Part shown: one piece after another, positions 17,216 to 26,038 of the stretch
How the letters are laid out: each line of letters begins with the position of its first letter
Position numbering within the stretch: position 1 is the stretch's first letter
Origin: Glacieibacterium arshaanense
Lineage (GTDB): Bacteria; Pseudomonadota; Alphaproteobacteria; Sphingomonadales; Sphingomonadaceae
Assembly (NCBI RefSeq): GCF_004681125.1
Contig: NZ_SIHO01000002.1
Location: 186,001-250,000, forward strand
Direction of reading: 5' to 3'
Length of the DNA: 64,000 bases
Program-made: the position numbers and the translations under genes
The notes under the pieces: generated by a model
The model's input: the letters and a program-made list of their open reading frames with translations, nothing else
Told to the model about the DNA's origin: nothing
Database searches by the model: none

Positions 17216-17818
17216 ATGCAGGCCTTCACCACATTGACCGGCATTGCCGTGCCGTTCGGTGCCGAAAACGTCGATACCGACGTTATTATCCCGGCACGCT
17301 TCCTCAAGACGGTGACCCGCAAGGGGCTGGGCAAGGGTGCGTTCGCGGTGCTGCGCGAAGACCCCGACAACATCTTCGATGCGCCGCGCCACAGGCAAGC
17401 CCCCATCCTGATTGCCGGCGATAATTTCGGCTGTGGGTCGAGCCGTGAACATGCGCCCTGGGCGCTCGCCGACCTTGGTTTCAAGGTGGTGATCGCGCCA
17501 AGCTTTGCCGATATCTTCAGCGGCAATGCGTTCAAGAACGGCATGCTGCTGGTGGCGCTGCCGCAGGACCAGATCGACCGGCTGATGGAAGTTGCGGCGA
17601 CCGACGACATTACCATCGACCTCGAGAATCAGGTGGTCACGACGCCGTTCCAGGACCGCTTCAGCTTCGAAATCGATCCGTTCCGCAAGTCCTGCCTGAT
17701 CGGCGGTGTCGACGAGATCGGCCTCACCGAGGCGCAGGGTGCTGCCATCGCGTCGTTCGAAGACCGCCTCGCCGCCGACAAGCCGTGGATCGGTGGCGCT
17801 GCCAAGCGCGCTGCCTGA
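17216..17818 (+). CDS. leuD: 3-Isopropylmalate dehydratase, small subunit
   Basis: 200-residue swivel-domain partner of LeuC. The start is [20 protein letters not shown]; the motifs [14 protein letters not shown] and [20 protein letters not shown] carry the substrate-binding loop. GGVDEIGLT near the end closes the family domain. Acts with LeuC in the cytosol. Confidence 0.97.
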   Translation: MQAFTTLTGIAVPFGAENVDTDVIIPARFLKTVTRKGLGKGAFAVLREDPDNIFDAPRHRQAPILIAGDNFGCGSSREHAPWALADLGFKVVIAPSFADIFSGNAFKNGMLLVALPQDQIDRLMEVAATDDITIDLENQVVTTPFQDRFSFEIDPFRKSCLIGGVDEIGLTEAQGAAIASFEDRLAADKPWIGGAAKRAA

Positions 17819-17837
17819 ACAAGCGAAAGATATTGAA

Positions 17838-18911
17838 ATGACCAAGACGCTGCTGTTGCTGCCCGGTGACGGAATCGGCCCTGAAGTGACTGCCCAGAGC
17901 CGTCGCCTTGTTGGTTGGCTCAATGCCAATGCCGGCTTGGACGTCAGCGTCTGTGAAGCGCGCTTTGGCGGTGCCGCGATCGATGCCGACGGCGTGCCGC
18001 TGACGCCCGAGACGCTGGCGCTGGCCAAGGCGTCGGACGCCGTGCTGATGGGCGCCGTCGGTGGCCCGCAATGGGCGAAGCAGTCGTATGACAAGCGCCC
18101 CGAAGCCGGGCTGCTGGCACTGCGTGCCGGCATGGAAGTGTTCGCCAATCTGCGTCCGGCGCTGTGCTTTGCCGCGCTTGCCGATGCGTCGAGCCTCAAG
18201 CGCGAATTCGTCGAAGGCCTCGACATCATGTTCGTGCGCGAACTGACCGGCGGCGTCTATTTCGGCGAACCGCGCGGCATCAGCGATCTCGGCAACGGCG
18301 AACGTCGCGGCGTCAATACGCAGGTCTATACCAGCAGCGAAATCCGCCGCGTCGCGCGCGTGGCGTTCGAGCTCGCGGCCAAGCGCACGGGCCGCGTCTG
18401 TTCGGCCGAAAAATCGAACGTCATGGAATCGGGGCTGTTGTGGCGCGAAGAAGTCCAGGCGCTGCGTGACGCCGAGTATCCGCATATCGACCTCAGCCAC
18501 ATGCTCGCCGACAATACCGCGATGCAGCTGGTCAAATACCCCAAGCAGTTCGACGTCATCCTCACCGACAATCTGTTCGGCGACATTCTGTCGGACGAAG
18601 CGGCGATGCTGACCGGTTCGCTCGGCATGCTGCCGTCGGCGGCACTCGGCGTGAAGGGCATGCCCGGGCTGTACGAGCCGATTCATGGCTCGGCGCCCGA
18701 CATCGCCGGCAAGGGCCTCGCCAACCCGTGTGCGTCGATCCTCAGTCTCGCGCTGGCGCTGCGATATAGCCTCGACCGCGGCGATCTCGCCGACCGCGTC
18801 GAAAAGGCGGTGGCCACGGCGCTCGATCGCGGCGCGCGCACCGGCGATATCGGCGGCACGCTGGGGACGGTGGCGATGGGTGACGCGGTGCTGGCCGCGC
18901 TGGCGGGCTAG
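17838..18911 (+). CDS. leuB: 3-Isopropylmalate dehydrogenase
   Basis: 357 residues from ATG 17838 ([20 protein letters not shown]); a longer frame upstream overlaps leuD and is rejected. NAD-dependent oxidative decarboxylation of 3-isopropylmalate. Substrate and metal motifs are seen in [33 protein letters not shown] and [20 protein letters not shown], and [15 protein letters not shown] is the nucleotide-binding end. It overlaps the 3' end of the convergent DUF308-like gene by 4 bp. Confidence 0.97.
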   Translation: MTKTLLLLPGDGIGPEVTAQSRRLVGWLNANAGLDVSVCEARFGGAAIDADGVPLTPETLALAKASDAVLMGAVGGPQWAKQSYDKRPEAGLLALRAGMEVFANLRPALCFAALADASSLKREFVEGLDIMFVRELTGGVYFGEPRGISDLGNGERRGVNTQVYTSSEIRRVARVAFELAAKRTGRVCSAEKSNVMESGLLWREEVQALRDAEYPHIDLSHMLADNTAMQLVKYPKQFDVILTDNLFGDILSDEAAMLTGSLGMLPSAALGVKGMPGLYEPIHGSAPDIAGKGLANPCASILSLALALRYSLDRGDLADRVEKAVATALDRGARTGDIGGTLGTVAMGDAVLAALAG

Positions 18912-19471
18912 CGGCGGCTTGAGCGCAACTGCCAGGCCAGCGCGAAGTTCAGGGCGCCAAAGACCAGCAGGTAGAGCGCCAGCCGCCACGACAGCCCCGC
19001 ATGCGGTGCCGCGAACAGCGCTGCGGCAAACAACACCGAAGCCATGCCGGCCGCGACCATGACGCGCTGTCCGGCGTGGCCATCAAGGCGTGTTGCCGAC
19101 ATCAGCAGCAAGACGCCGCCAATGCCGACCCGCAACCCGATGACGATGACCAGTGAAAATTCGGGCAACAGCGGGCGCGCGAACACAGCGGCGCCTGCCG
19201 CAAAGCCGACCAGCGCATCGGTCACGAGCAGCCATGCCCGGCCGTTCGACGGTGCCCGCCAGATCGCAGCAATCATCAGCGCGGCGGCATCGGCGAATGC
19301 GTACAAGGCAAAGCCCGGCGTCAGCATACGAAAGCCGTAGTAAAAGCGCACGACGAGGACCACGACGAGCGCGAACGCCAGCACGCCGCGGACAGCAAAC
19401 ATTTGCCAATTGGTTTCAAACTGTCGTCGCAGCGCGACGACAACATTCCCCGGATCGATAGCGACACCCAC
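18908..19471 (-). CDS. HdeD-like (DUF308) membrane protein
   Basis: 187 residues from GTG 19471 (GGGGGG 8 nt upstream). About six transmembrane helices in three hairpins; the repeated [20 protein letters not shown] and [20 protein letters not shown] pieces resemble the DUF308 repeats of HdeD, an inner-membrane acid-stress protein of enterobacteria. The specific role here is unknown. Its 3' end overlaps leuB by 4 bp. Confidence 0.78.
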   Translation of the reverse strand: MGVAIDPGNVVVALRRQFETNWQMFAVRGVLAFALVVVLVVRFYYGFRMLTPGFALYAFADAAALMIAAIWRAPSNGRAWLLVTDALVGFAAGAAVFARPLLPEFSLVIVIGLRVGIGGVLLLMSATRLDGHAGQRVMVAAGMASVLFAAALFAAPHAGLSWRLALYLLVFGALNFALAWQLRSSRR

Positions 19472-19640
19472 GTTCTAGACCCCCCGATCTGACCGGTTGG
19501 CATTATGACGCAAAAGCCCTGAGTCGTGCGAGCCAAATTGCATCCGATTTCGCTCTATTCGCCGCGCTGCAACATCGTCAGTGCGAAGCATATGATGCGC
19601 GGCATTGGCGCGCGCCGCACTTTGGGGTAAAGCGACCCCC

Positions 19641-19660
19641 CGCTGCCACACCCGGCAGCG
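19641..19660 (+). promoter_or_regulatory. Leader hairpin just upstream of asd
   Basis: CGCTGCC and GGCAGCG form a 7-bp hairpin ending 5 nt before the GGAG ribosome binding site of asd. It may reduce or tune translation; no ligand motif is recognisable. Confidence 0.35.
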
Positions 19661-19676
19661 CCTTTGGAGAAGCAAA

Positions 19677-20705
19677 GTGGCCTATCGAGTGGTCGTTGTC
19701 GGCGCGACCGGCAATGTCGGACGTGAAATGCTCAACATCCTTGCCGAGCGCGAGTTCCCGATTGCCGAGCTGGCAGCGGTGGCTTCGGCGCGCAGCCAGG
19801 GCGACATGATCGATTTCGGCGATACCGGCAAAACGCTCAAGGTGCAGAATCTCGACCATTTTGACTTCACCGGCTGGGACATTGCGCTGTTTTCGGCGGG
19901 TAGTGGCCCGACGAAGATTCACGCGCCGCGCGCGGCGGCCGCCGGCTGCACGGTCATCGACAACAGCTCGCTGTACCGGATGGACCCCGAAATCCCGCTG
20001 ATCGTGCCCGAAGTGAACCCGCACGCCATCGACGGCTACCGCAAGCGCAACATCATCGCCAACCCCAACTGCTCGACAGCGCAGATGGTCGTGGCATTGA
20101 AGCCGCTGCACGATGCCGCGACCATCAAGCGCGTTGTGGTGTCGACCTATCAGTCGGTGTCGGGCGCCGGCAAGGAAGGCATGGACGAACTGTTCGAGCA
20201 GACCCGCGCGGTGTTCGTCGGCGACCCCAAGGCCGCGAAGAAGTTCACCAAGCAGATTGCCTTCAACGTCATTCCGCACATCGACGTCTTCATGGAAGAC
20301 GGCTCGACCAAGGAAGAATGGAAGATGGTCGTCGAGACGCAGAAGATTCTCGATCCCGCCATCGACGTCACCGCGACCTGCGTGCGCGTGCCGGTGTTCG
20401 TCGGCCACAGCGAATCGATCAACATCGAATTCGAACGGCCGATTTCGCTGGCCCACGCGCAGTCGATCCTGCGCGAGGCGCCCGGCATCATGCTCGTCGA
20501 CAAGCGCGAGGACGGTGGCTACGTCACCCCGATCGAATGCGTCGGCGAATATGCGACCTATATCAGCCGCCTGCGCGTCGATCCGACGGTGCCGCACGGC
20601 CTCAACCTGTGGTGCGTCAGCGACAACCTCCGCAAGGGCGCGGCCTTGAACGCGGTGCAGATTGCCGAACTGCTCGGCCGCCGGCACCTCAAGAAGGCCG
20701 CATGA
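19677..20705 (+). CDS. asd: Aspartate-semialdehyde dehydrogenase
   Basis: 342 residues from GTG 19677 (GGAG 7 nt upstream), not the upstream in-frame codon at 19605. Reduces aspartyl phosphate to the semialdehyde, feeding lysine/DAP, threonine and methionine. The NADP loop VVVGATGNVGREMLNILAER and the active-site segment NPNCSTAQMVVALKPL (catalytic Cys) are clear, with VPVFVGHSESINIEFERP near the end. Overlaps the GFA gene by 4 nt (ATGA). Confidence 0.97.
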   Translation: MAYRVVVVGATGNVGREMLNILAEREFPIAELAAVASARSQGDMIDFGDTGKTLKVQNLDHFDFTGWDIALFSAGSGPTKIHAPRAAAAGCTVIDNSSLYRMDPEIPLIVPEVNPHAIDGYRKRNIIANPNCSTAQMVVALKPLHDAATIKRVVVSTYQSVSGAGKEGMDELFEQTRAVFVGDPKAAKKFTKQIAFNVIPHIDVFMEDGSTKEEWKMVVETQKILDPAIDVTATCVRVPVFVGHSESINIEFERPISLAHAQSILREAPGIMLVDKREDGGYVTPIECVGEYATYISRLRVDPTVPHGLNLWCVSDNLRKGAALNAVQIAELLGRRHLKKAA

Positions 20706-21139
20706 TCGACGTCGCGGGCGGCTGCCAGTGCGGCGCCGTCCGCTACGTCGCGCGCGCCGAGGCCGACAAGGCCTATTGGTGCCATTGCCGGATGTGCCAG
20801 CGCGCCGTCGGCAATGTCGCCGCGGCGTTCGTCAATGTCGCCAAGGCGGACCTGACACTCACCGGCGAACCCGCGCATTACATGTCGTCGCCGTTCGGCC
20901 GGCGCGGCTATTGCGCGGCGTGCGGCACACCGCTGACCTTCGACTATCCCGACAGCGCGCGCATCGACCTGACTTTGGGCTCGCTTGACGCTCCCGAGGC
21001 GTTTGCGCCGACTAGCCACTTCGGCGTCGAAAGCCGCCACGCGGCGTGGATTCACCCCGACGACCTGCCCGAAACCCGCGCCGATGAATATCCGCCGCTG
21101 GTGGCGCGCTGGGAAAGTGGCACGGGCGACCCCGAATGA
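20702..21139 (+). CDS. GFA family zinc-binding protein
   Basis: 145 residues of the Gfa/CENP-V-like fold: GGCQCGAVRYVARAEADK, CHCRMCQRAVGNVAAAF and GYCAACGTPLTF hold the seven zinc-ligand cysteines. The name comes from glutathione-dependent formaldehyde-activating enzyme, but most members have no tested activity. It is translationally coupled to asd in front and to the alpha/beta hydrolase behind (4-nt overlaps on both sides). Confidence 0.9.
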   Translation: MIDVAGGCQCGAVRYVARAEADKAYWCHCRMCQRAVGNVAAAFVNVAKADLTLTGEPAHYMSSPFGRRGYCAACGTPLTFDYPDSARIDLTLGSLDAPEAFAPTSHFGVESRHAAWIHPDDLPETRADEYPPLVARWESGTGDPE

Positions 21140-21909
21140 GCGAACCCACGACACACCGCTTCGCCAGCTTCGATGGCGTTGAAATCGCCTGGACCGACCT
21201 CGGCGCGGGACGGCCGGTGGTGCTGCTCCATGGGCTGTTCAGCAACGCCGCAACCAACTGGCTGCGCTACGGTACCGCCAAGACACTCGCCGACGCCGGT
21301 TTCCGCGTCATCATGCCCGACTTCCGCGCGCATGGCGCCAGCGCCGCACCGCATGACGCAGCCGCCTATCCGGCGGACGTGCTGGCGCAGGACATCGAGG
21401 CGCTGGTGGCGCACCTCGGGCTCACCGTTTTCGACCTCGGCGGCTATTCGATGGGTGCACGCACCGTCATTCGCCTGCTGGCGCGCGGGATGCGGCCGCG
21501 CCGTGCCATTGTTTCGGGGATGGGGCTCGCGGGCCTGGTCGAATCGGGCAAGCGCACCGGCTGGTTCCTGCATGTCATCGCCAATGCCGACAGTTTCGAA
21601 CGCGGCAGCGACGGCTGGTTCGCCGCACAGTTCATGAAGACCAACAAGATCGACGGCGAAGCGGTCGCACACGTCCTGCGCGCGCAGCCGGTGACGCCGC
21701 TCGACACGCTCAAGGCGCTGGCGACGCCGATTCTGGTCGTTTGCGGCAAGGATGACGCCGACAATGGTTCGGCGCCCGAGCTTGCGGCGACGCTGCCGCA
21801 CGCGACCTATGTCGAAGTGCCGGGCAACCACATGAGCGCGGTGACGGTGCCGGCGCTCGGTACAGCCATTAAGGATTTTCTCACCGCGCCAAGCCGAAGC
21901 CGTCATTGA
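21136..21909 (+). CDS. Alpha/beta hydrolase
   Basis: 257-residue alpha/beta hydrolase. The oxyanion loop is VVLLHGLFSNAATNWL, the nucleophile elbow is DLGGYSMGARTVIRLLARG with Ser as nucleophile, the acid probably lies in LVVCGKDDADNG, and the last His is in VPGNHMSAV. No signal peptide. It is the third gene of the asd-GFA-hydrolase operon; substrate unknown. Confidence 0.9.
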   Translation: MSEPTTHRFASFDGVEIAWTDLGAGRPVVLLHGLFSNAATNWLRYGTAKTLADAGFRVIMPDFRAHGASAAPHDAAAYPADVLAQDIEALVAHLGLTVFDLGGYSMGARTVIRLLARGMRPRRAIVSGMGLAGLVESGKRTGWFLHVIANADSFERGSDGWFAAQFMKTNKIDGEAVAHVLRAQPVTPLDTLKALATPILVVCGKDDADNGSAPELAATLPHATYVEVPGNHMSAVTVPALGTAIKDFLTAPSRSRH

Positions 21910-21999
21910 CAATCATCATGATCGACTGAAGAATTTCGCTGATCGATGAGGAAAACGCGAGTCGGGACTCGGGTATTCATCGGTCGGGGGGAGAAAATA

Positions 22000-22836
22000 A
22001 TGAAGATTCGCAATTTCTTGCGCGGACTGCCGCTGGCAGTCGTCGCGCTCGCGGCCGTACCGGCTGCAGCCAATACCTTCGTGTCGGCGTATATCTATAA
22101 TGTCGTCAACAACGGCAGCGGCGCGCCGCCGCTCGAATTCATCCAGCGGCTGGATGCGCCCACGCCCGGCCCGGCAACGGCCAGCGCGACGCGCCCGACC
22201 GGCACGACCTTTTCGATCACCGACTACGGCCTGCAGCGCTACTATGCGTCGGCCAATCTGGCGCAGTTGGGCAACCAGCAATCGTCGGCGCGCGGCCAGT
22301 TCGAGGATGAGATAGTCATCAACACCGGAACGCCGGGACAGAGCGGTATCGCGACCTTCCAGTTGCGGCTGACCGGGACGCTGTTTTCATCGAATGCCAG
22401 CGCAGCCGCGTCGACGGGCTTCAACTGGTACAATCCGGCGCAGAGCAACAGCTTCGATCAATGGAGCCTCACCGACTATGGGTTGGGGCTTATGCAGGTC
22501 GATCAAATCCTGACTTTTCACCGCAACTATGTCAGCGGCCAGGTGATGCTGCTCAGCGCCGGCTGGACTGCCGATGCCAGCGTCTTCCTGTTCGGCCCAG
22601 GTGCCGGCAGCGCCTATGTCGACTTCAGCCACACCGCACGCTGGCTGGGGTTGCAGTCTGTGGTGACCAGTGGCGGCCAGAATGTCACCAACGCGGCGGT
22701 CATCACCTCGAACAGCGGTTTCGACTATAACAACGCTGCACCCGGCGTGCCCGAACCGGCAGTCTGGGCGCAGATGCTGGCCGGATTCGGTCTCGCCGGC
22801 GGGGCAATCCGGGCACGTCGTCGCAAGACGGCTTGA
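22000..22836 (+). CDS. PEP-CTERM sorting-domain exported protein
   Basis: 278 residues from ATG 22000 (GGGGGAG upstream). Signal peptide (MKIRNFLRGLPLAVVALAAV, cleaved after AAA), a low-complexity Thr/Ser/Asn-rich beta-type mature region, and the C-terminal sorting signal VPEPAVWAQMLAGFGLAGGA then RRRKTA: Pro-Glu-Pro, hydrophobic helix, Arg cluster. Such proteins are handled by an exosortase, usually with exopolysaccharide genes; none are near here. Function of the mature part is unknown. Confidence 0.9.
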   Translation: MKIRNFLRGLPLAVVALAAVPAAANTFVSAYIYNVVNNGSGAPPLEFIQRLDAPTPGPATASATRPTGTTFSITDYGLQRYYASANLAQLGNQQSSARGQFEDEIVINTGTPGQSGIATFQLRLTGTLFSSNASAAASTGFNWYNPAQSNSFDQWSLTDYGLGLMQVDQILTFHRNYVSGQVMLLSAGWTADASVFLFGPGAGSAYVDFSHTARWLGLQSVVTSGGQNVTNAAVITSNSGFDYNNAAPGVPEPAVWAQMLAGFGLAGGAIRARRRKTA

Positions 22837-22845
22837 CCAAAACAC

Positions 22846-22892
22846 CTCCCCGCGTTGATGTGCGTTCAAGCATCAATGCGGGGAGTTTGTTT
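22846..22892 (+). terminator. Terminator of the PEP-CTERM gene overlapping the next ribosome binding site
   Basis: CTCCCCGCGTTGATG pairs perfectly except for one base with CATCAATGCGGGGAG across a 10-nt loop and runs into TTTGTTT. Its 3' arm contains GGGGAG (22880-22885), the only good Shine-Dalgarno for the peptidase ATG at 22895. So the hairpin both ends the upstream transcript and, if read through, would hide the start site. Confidence 0.8.
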
Positions 22893-22894
22893 GA

Positions 22895-24739
22895 ATGAAA
22901 ACCATCGTCTCAACCTTGGCGCTGGGTATAGCGCTAGGTCTGGCATCGACCGCCGGGCTGGCACCTGCTGGCGCCGCGCCAACGGCCAAGGCCGCAGTCC
23001 CGACGGCTGCCGAAGCCGACAAGTTCATCGCCGACGCGACTGCCGAAGTGCAGCGCTACAGCGACACCGCGGCGCGCATTGCCTGGGTCAATGCCACCTA
23101 CATCACCGATGATACCGACTGGCTGGCGTCGAAGGTCGACGCGCAGGGCACCGAAATGGCGGTGCGGCTGGCGAAAAAGGCCGCGACATTCAACAACACC
23201 CCCGGCCTGAGCTATGACACCCGCCGCCAGCTCGACGGCCTCAAGCTCGGGCTGACCTTGCCGGCGCCCGATACGCCTGGTGTCGCCGATGAGCTGTCGA
23301 CGCTGTCGACGCGGATGAAATCGACCTATGGCAAGGGCAAGGGCACGTTCCAGGGCAAGGCGACCGGCGGCAACGACCTTGAAGCGCTGATGGAAACGAC
23401 GCGCGATCCGGCACTGACGCAGGAAATCTGGACGTCATGGCACAAGGTCGGCGCACCGATGCGCCCCGATTTCGTGCGCATGGTCGAAATCGCCAACCAG
23501 GGCGCGCGCGACCTCGGCTACAAGGATGTCGGCGCGATGTGGCGCGCCGGTTATGACATGGACCCCGACGCGTTCGCGGCGATGCAGAACAAGCTGCTGA
23601 ACCAGCTGATGCCGCTCTACACCGAACTGCACTGCTTCACGCGCACCCAGCTCAACAAGAAATACGGCGATGCGGTGCAGAAAAAGACCGGCCCGATCCG
23701 TGCCGACCTGCTCGGCAACATGTGGGCGCAGGACTGGAGCGGCATCTATGATGTCGTCGCACCGCCGGGCGCCGGCACCATCGGCTATGATACCGGCGAG
23801 CTGCTCAAGGCCAAGGGCTATGACCCGGTCAAGATGGTCAAGACCGGCGAGGGCTTCTACTCGTCGCTGGGCTTTGCGCCGCTGCCCGCGACGTTCTGGG
23901 AACGCTCGCAGATCACCAAGCCCGCCGACCGTGAAGTCATCTGCCACGCCAGCGCCTGGGACGTCGATAACGTCGACGATCTGCGCATCAAGATGTGCAC
24001 GAAGGTCAACTCGACCGACTTCGTGACGATCCACCACGAACTCGGCCACAACTATTACCAGCGCGCCTACAACAAGCAGCCGCTGTTCTATCGCGGCGGC
24101 GCCAATGACGGCTTCCACGAAGCGATCGGCGATTTCGTCGCACTGTCGGTAACGCCGGATTATCTGGTCAAGATCGGCCTGCTCGATCCGGCCAAGGTGC
24201 CCGACGCGTCAAAGGATATCGGACTGCTGCTGCGTCAGGCGCTCGAAAAGGTGCCCGGCATGCCGTGGACCTATGTCGTCGACAAATGGCGCTGGGGCGT
24301 GTTCTCGGGCGCGACCCCGCCGACCGCCTATAACGCCTCATGGAACGACCTGCGCGAACAGTATCAGGGCATCATGCCGCCGGTGGCGCGTTCGGAAGCC
24401 GATTTCGATCCCGGCGCCAAGTATCATGTCGCGGCGAGCGTGCCCTATGCGCGCTACTTCCTGGCGCGGGTGTTGCAGTTCCAGTTCTATCAAGCCGCCT
24501 GCAAGCAGGCCGGCTGGACGGGCCCGCTGCACCGCTGCAACATCTATGGCAACAAGGAAGTCGGCGCGAAGCTCAACGCCATGCTCGAAATGGGCTCGTC
24601 GAAGCCGTGGCCCGATGCGCTGGAAAAGTTCACCGGCAGCCGCGAGATGGATGCCGGCGCGGTGCTGGCGTATTTCGCGCCGCTGCAGGTCTGGCTCAAG
24701 GAGCAGAACAAGGGGCAGCAGTGCGGGTGGAGCAGCTAG
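22895..24739 (+). CDS. M2 family peptidyl-dipeptidase (ACE-like)
   Basis: 614 residues, signal peptide MKTIVSTLALGIALGLASTA and mature M2 metallopeptidase as in angiotensin-converting enzyme. The zinc motif HHELGHNYYQRAY (HExxH, near residue 380) is followed by the downstream Glu in GANDGFHEAIGDFVALS. It removes C-terminal dipeptides from peptides in the periplasm. Several such exported peptidases in this window (M2, M16, two M28, M23) fit a peptide-using, TonB-rich sphingomonad lifestyle. Confidence 0.96.
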   Translation: MKTIVSTLALGIALGLASTAGLAPAGAAPTAKAAVPTAAEADKFIADATAEVQRYSDTAARIAWVNATYITDDTDWLASKVDAQGTEMAVRLAKKAATFNNTPGLSYDTRRQLDGLKLGLTLPAPDTPGVADELSTLSTRMKSTYGKGKGTFQGKATGGNDLEALMETTRDPALTQEIWTSWHKVGAPMRPDFVRMVEIANQGARDLGYKDVGAMWRAGYDMDPDAFAAMQNKLLNQLMPLYTELHCFTRTQLNKKYGDAVQKKTGPIRADLLGNMWAQDWSGIYDVVAPPGAGTIGYDTGELLKAKGYDPVKMVKTGEGFYSSLGFAPLPATFWERSQITKPADREVICHASAWDVDNVDDLRIKMCTKVNSTDFVTIHHELGHNYYQRAYNKQPLFYRGGANDGFHEAIGDFVALSVTPDYLVKIGLLDPAKVPDASKDIGLLLRQALEKVPGMPWTYVVDKWRWGVFSGATPPTAYNASWNDLREQYQGIMPPVARSEADFDPGAKYHVAASVPYARYFLARVLQFQFYQAACKQAGWTGPLHRCNIYGNKEVGAKLNAMLEMGSSKPWPDALEKFTGSREMDAGAVLAYFAPLQVWLKEQNKGQQCGWSS

Positions 24740-24747
24740 CGCTGCCA

Positions 24748-24790
24748 GCGCGTAAGCCGAAATCTGCACGGCAAATTTAGTCTTACGCGC
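24748..24790. repeat. Inverted repeat after the M2 peptidase gene
   Basis: GCGCGTAAG (24748-24756) and CTTACGCGC (24782-24790), perfect 9-bp arms around 25 nt, just after the stop of the M2 peptidase gene. Plausible transcript-end hairpin, without a T tract. Confidence 0.5.
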
Positions 24791-24849
24791 GGACTCGCGC
24801 GCTGCCGGCCGGCGGGGCAGCGGCGATCAAGCCGCTGAACCCGTCCGAC

Positions 24850-24870
24850 GGCGCGGGCTTTGCCCGCGCC
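24850..24870 (-). terminator. Hairpin downstream of the peroxiredoxin gene
   Basis: GGCGCGGGC-TTT-GCCCGCGCC, a perfect 9-bp stem with a three-base loop, 10 nt after the minus-strand peroxiredoxin stop. No T run follows, so termination efficiency is uncertain. Confidence 0.55.
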
Positions 24871-24880
24871 CGCTCCCTGC

Positions 24881-25366
24881 CTACTTCAGCTGCTCAAGCA
24901 AATGCTCAGCCGAAGACACCTTGAACGCGCCCGGCTCTTCAACATTGAGCTCGACCACCTTGCCGTCCTTGACCAGCATCGAGAAACGCTGGCCGCGCAG
25001 GCCCATGCCGAACTTCGAACCGTCCATCGTCAGCCCGAGCGCCTTGACGAAGTCGCCGTTGCCGTCGGCCAGCATCGTGACGTTGTCGCCGACATCGGCG
25101 TTCTTGCCCCAGGCGCCCATGACGAACACGTCATTGACCGAAATGCAGACGATTTCGTCGATGCCGCGCGCCTTGATCTCGCCGGCGTGGGTGATGTAGC
25201 CGGGCAGGTGCTTGGCCGAACATGTCGGGGTGAAGGCGCCTGGCACCGAAAACAGCGCCACGGTACGCCCGCCGAACAGCGCTTCGGTGGTCACCGGCGC
25301 GGGGCCGGCTTCGGTCATCTTCATCAGCACGGCGCTCGGCACGGCATCGCCAACAGCAACGGTCAT
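24881..25366 (-). CDS. Peroxiredoxin (Prx5/redoxin type)
   Basis: 161 residues from ATG 25366 (GAGGGAGA upstream), starting MTVAVGDAVPSAVLMKMTEA. The peroxidatic Cys lies in SVPGAFTPTCSAKHLPGY, and the conserved Arg is in GLRGQRFSMLVKDGKV. Length and motifs fit the Prx5 subfamily that reduces hydroperoxides in the cytosol, usually with glutathione/glutaredoxin or thioredoxin. A long frame continuing upstream is antisense to yqgE and not real. Confidence 0.95.
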   Translation of the reverse strand: MTVAVGDAVPSAVLMKMTEAGPAPVTTEALFGGRTVALFSVPGAFTPTCSAKHLPGYITHAGEIKARGIDEIVCISVNDVFVMGAWGKNADVGDNVTMLADGNGDFVKALGLTMDGSKFGMGLRGQRFSMLVKDGKVVELNVEEPGAFKVSSAEHLLEQLK

Positions 25367-25447
25367 GGACTTTCTCCCTCTTGGATTGTGCGACTTGAAT
25401 AGCGGTGGCCGCTGGCGGCGTCCAGCACACACGGCTATCATGCCTTT

Positions 25448-26038
25448 ATGACCGATAGTCGCACCCTGGACCCCCCTTATCTTGTCGGCCAGCTGCTGCT
25501 GTCGCTGCCCGGCATCGGCGACCCGCGCTTCGAACGCGCGGTCATCGCGATGTGCGTGCACGACGGTGACGGCGCGCTCGGCATCATGGTCAACCAGCCA
25601 CTGGAGGGCATCACGGCGCGCGACCTGATGGCGCAGCTCGACATCGATCCGGGTGTCACACCACCGGCGCCGGTTTTCGGCGGCGGCCCGGTCGAACCCG
25701 GGCGCGGCTTCGTGCTGCACAGCGCCGACTACGAGGGCCAGAGCACTATCGCGGTGTCCGCGGGCACCGGTCCGCTGCGCTGGGGGCTGACCTCGACGCT
25801 CGACATCCTCAACGATATAGCCGCAGGCCACGGACCCAAGAACTGGCTGATGGCAGTCGGCTACACCGGCTGGGGTGCAGGGCAACTTGACGGTGAAATG
25901 CTGCGTCACGGCTGGCAGGCCGCACCCGCCGACGATGCGCTGCTTTGGGAAACCCGCCCCGACAAGCGCTGGACGGCGGCCTATGCCGCGATCGGCATCA
26001 ACGCGCAGATGCTCAGCCCGACCGTCGGTCGCGCCTAG
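25448..26038 (+). CDS. YqgE/AlgH family protein
   Basis: 196-residue UPF0301/DUF179 protein: YLVGQLLLSLPGIGDPRFER, ALGIMVNQPLEGI, VFGGGPVEPGRGFVLHS and GYTGWGAGQLDGEM are the family blocks. AlgH has been linked to alginate regulation in pseudomonads, but the biochemical function of YqgE proteins is unsettled. Its last 4 nt overlap the 3' end of the AsmA-like gene. Confidence 0.94.
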   Translation: MTDSRTLDPPYLVGQLLLSLPGIGDPRFERAVIAMCVHDGDGALGIMVNQPLEGITARDLMAQLDIDPGVTPPAPVFGGGPVEPGRGFVLHSADYEGQSTIAVSAGTGPLRWGLTSTLDILNDIAAGHGPKNWLMAVGYTGWGAGQLDGEMLRHGWQAAPADDALLWETRPDKRWTAAYAAIGINAQMLSPTVGRA

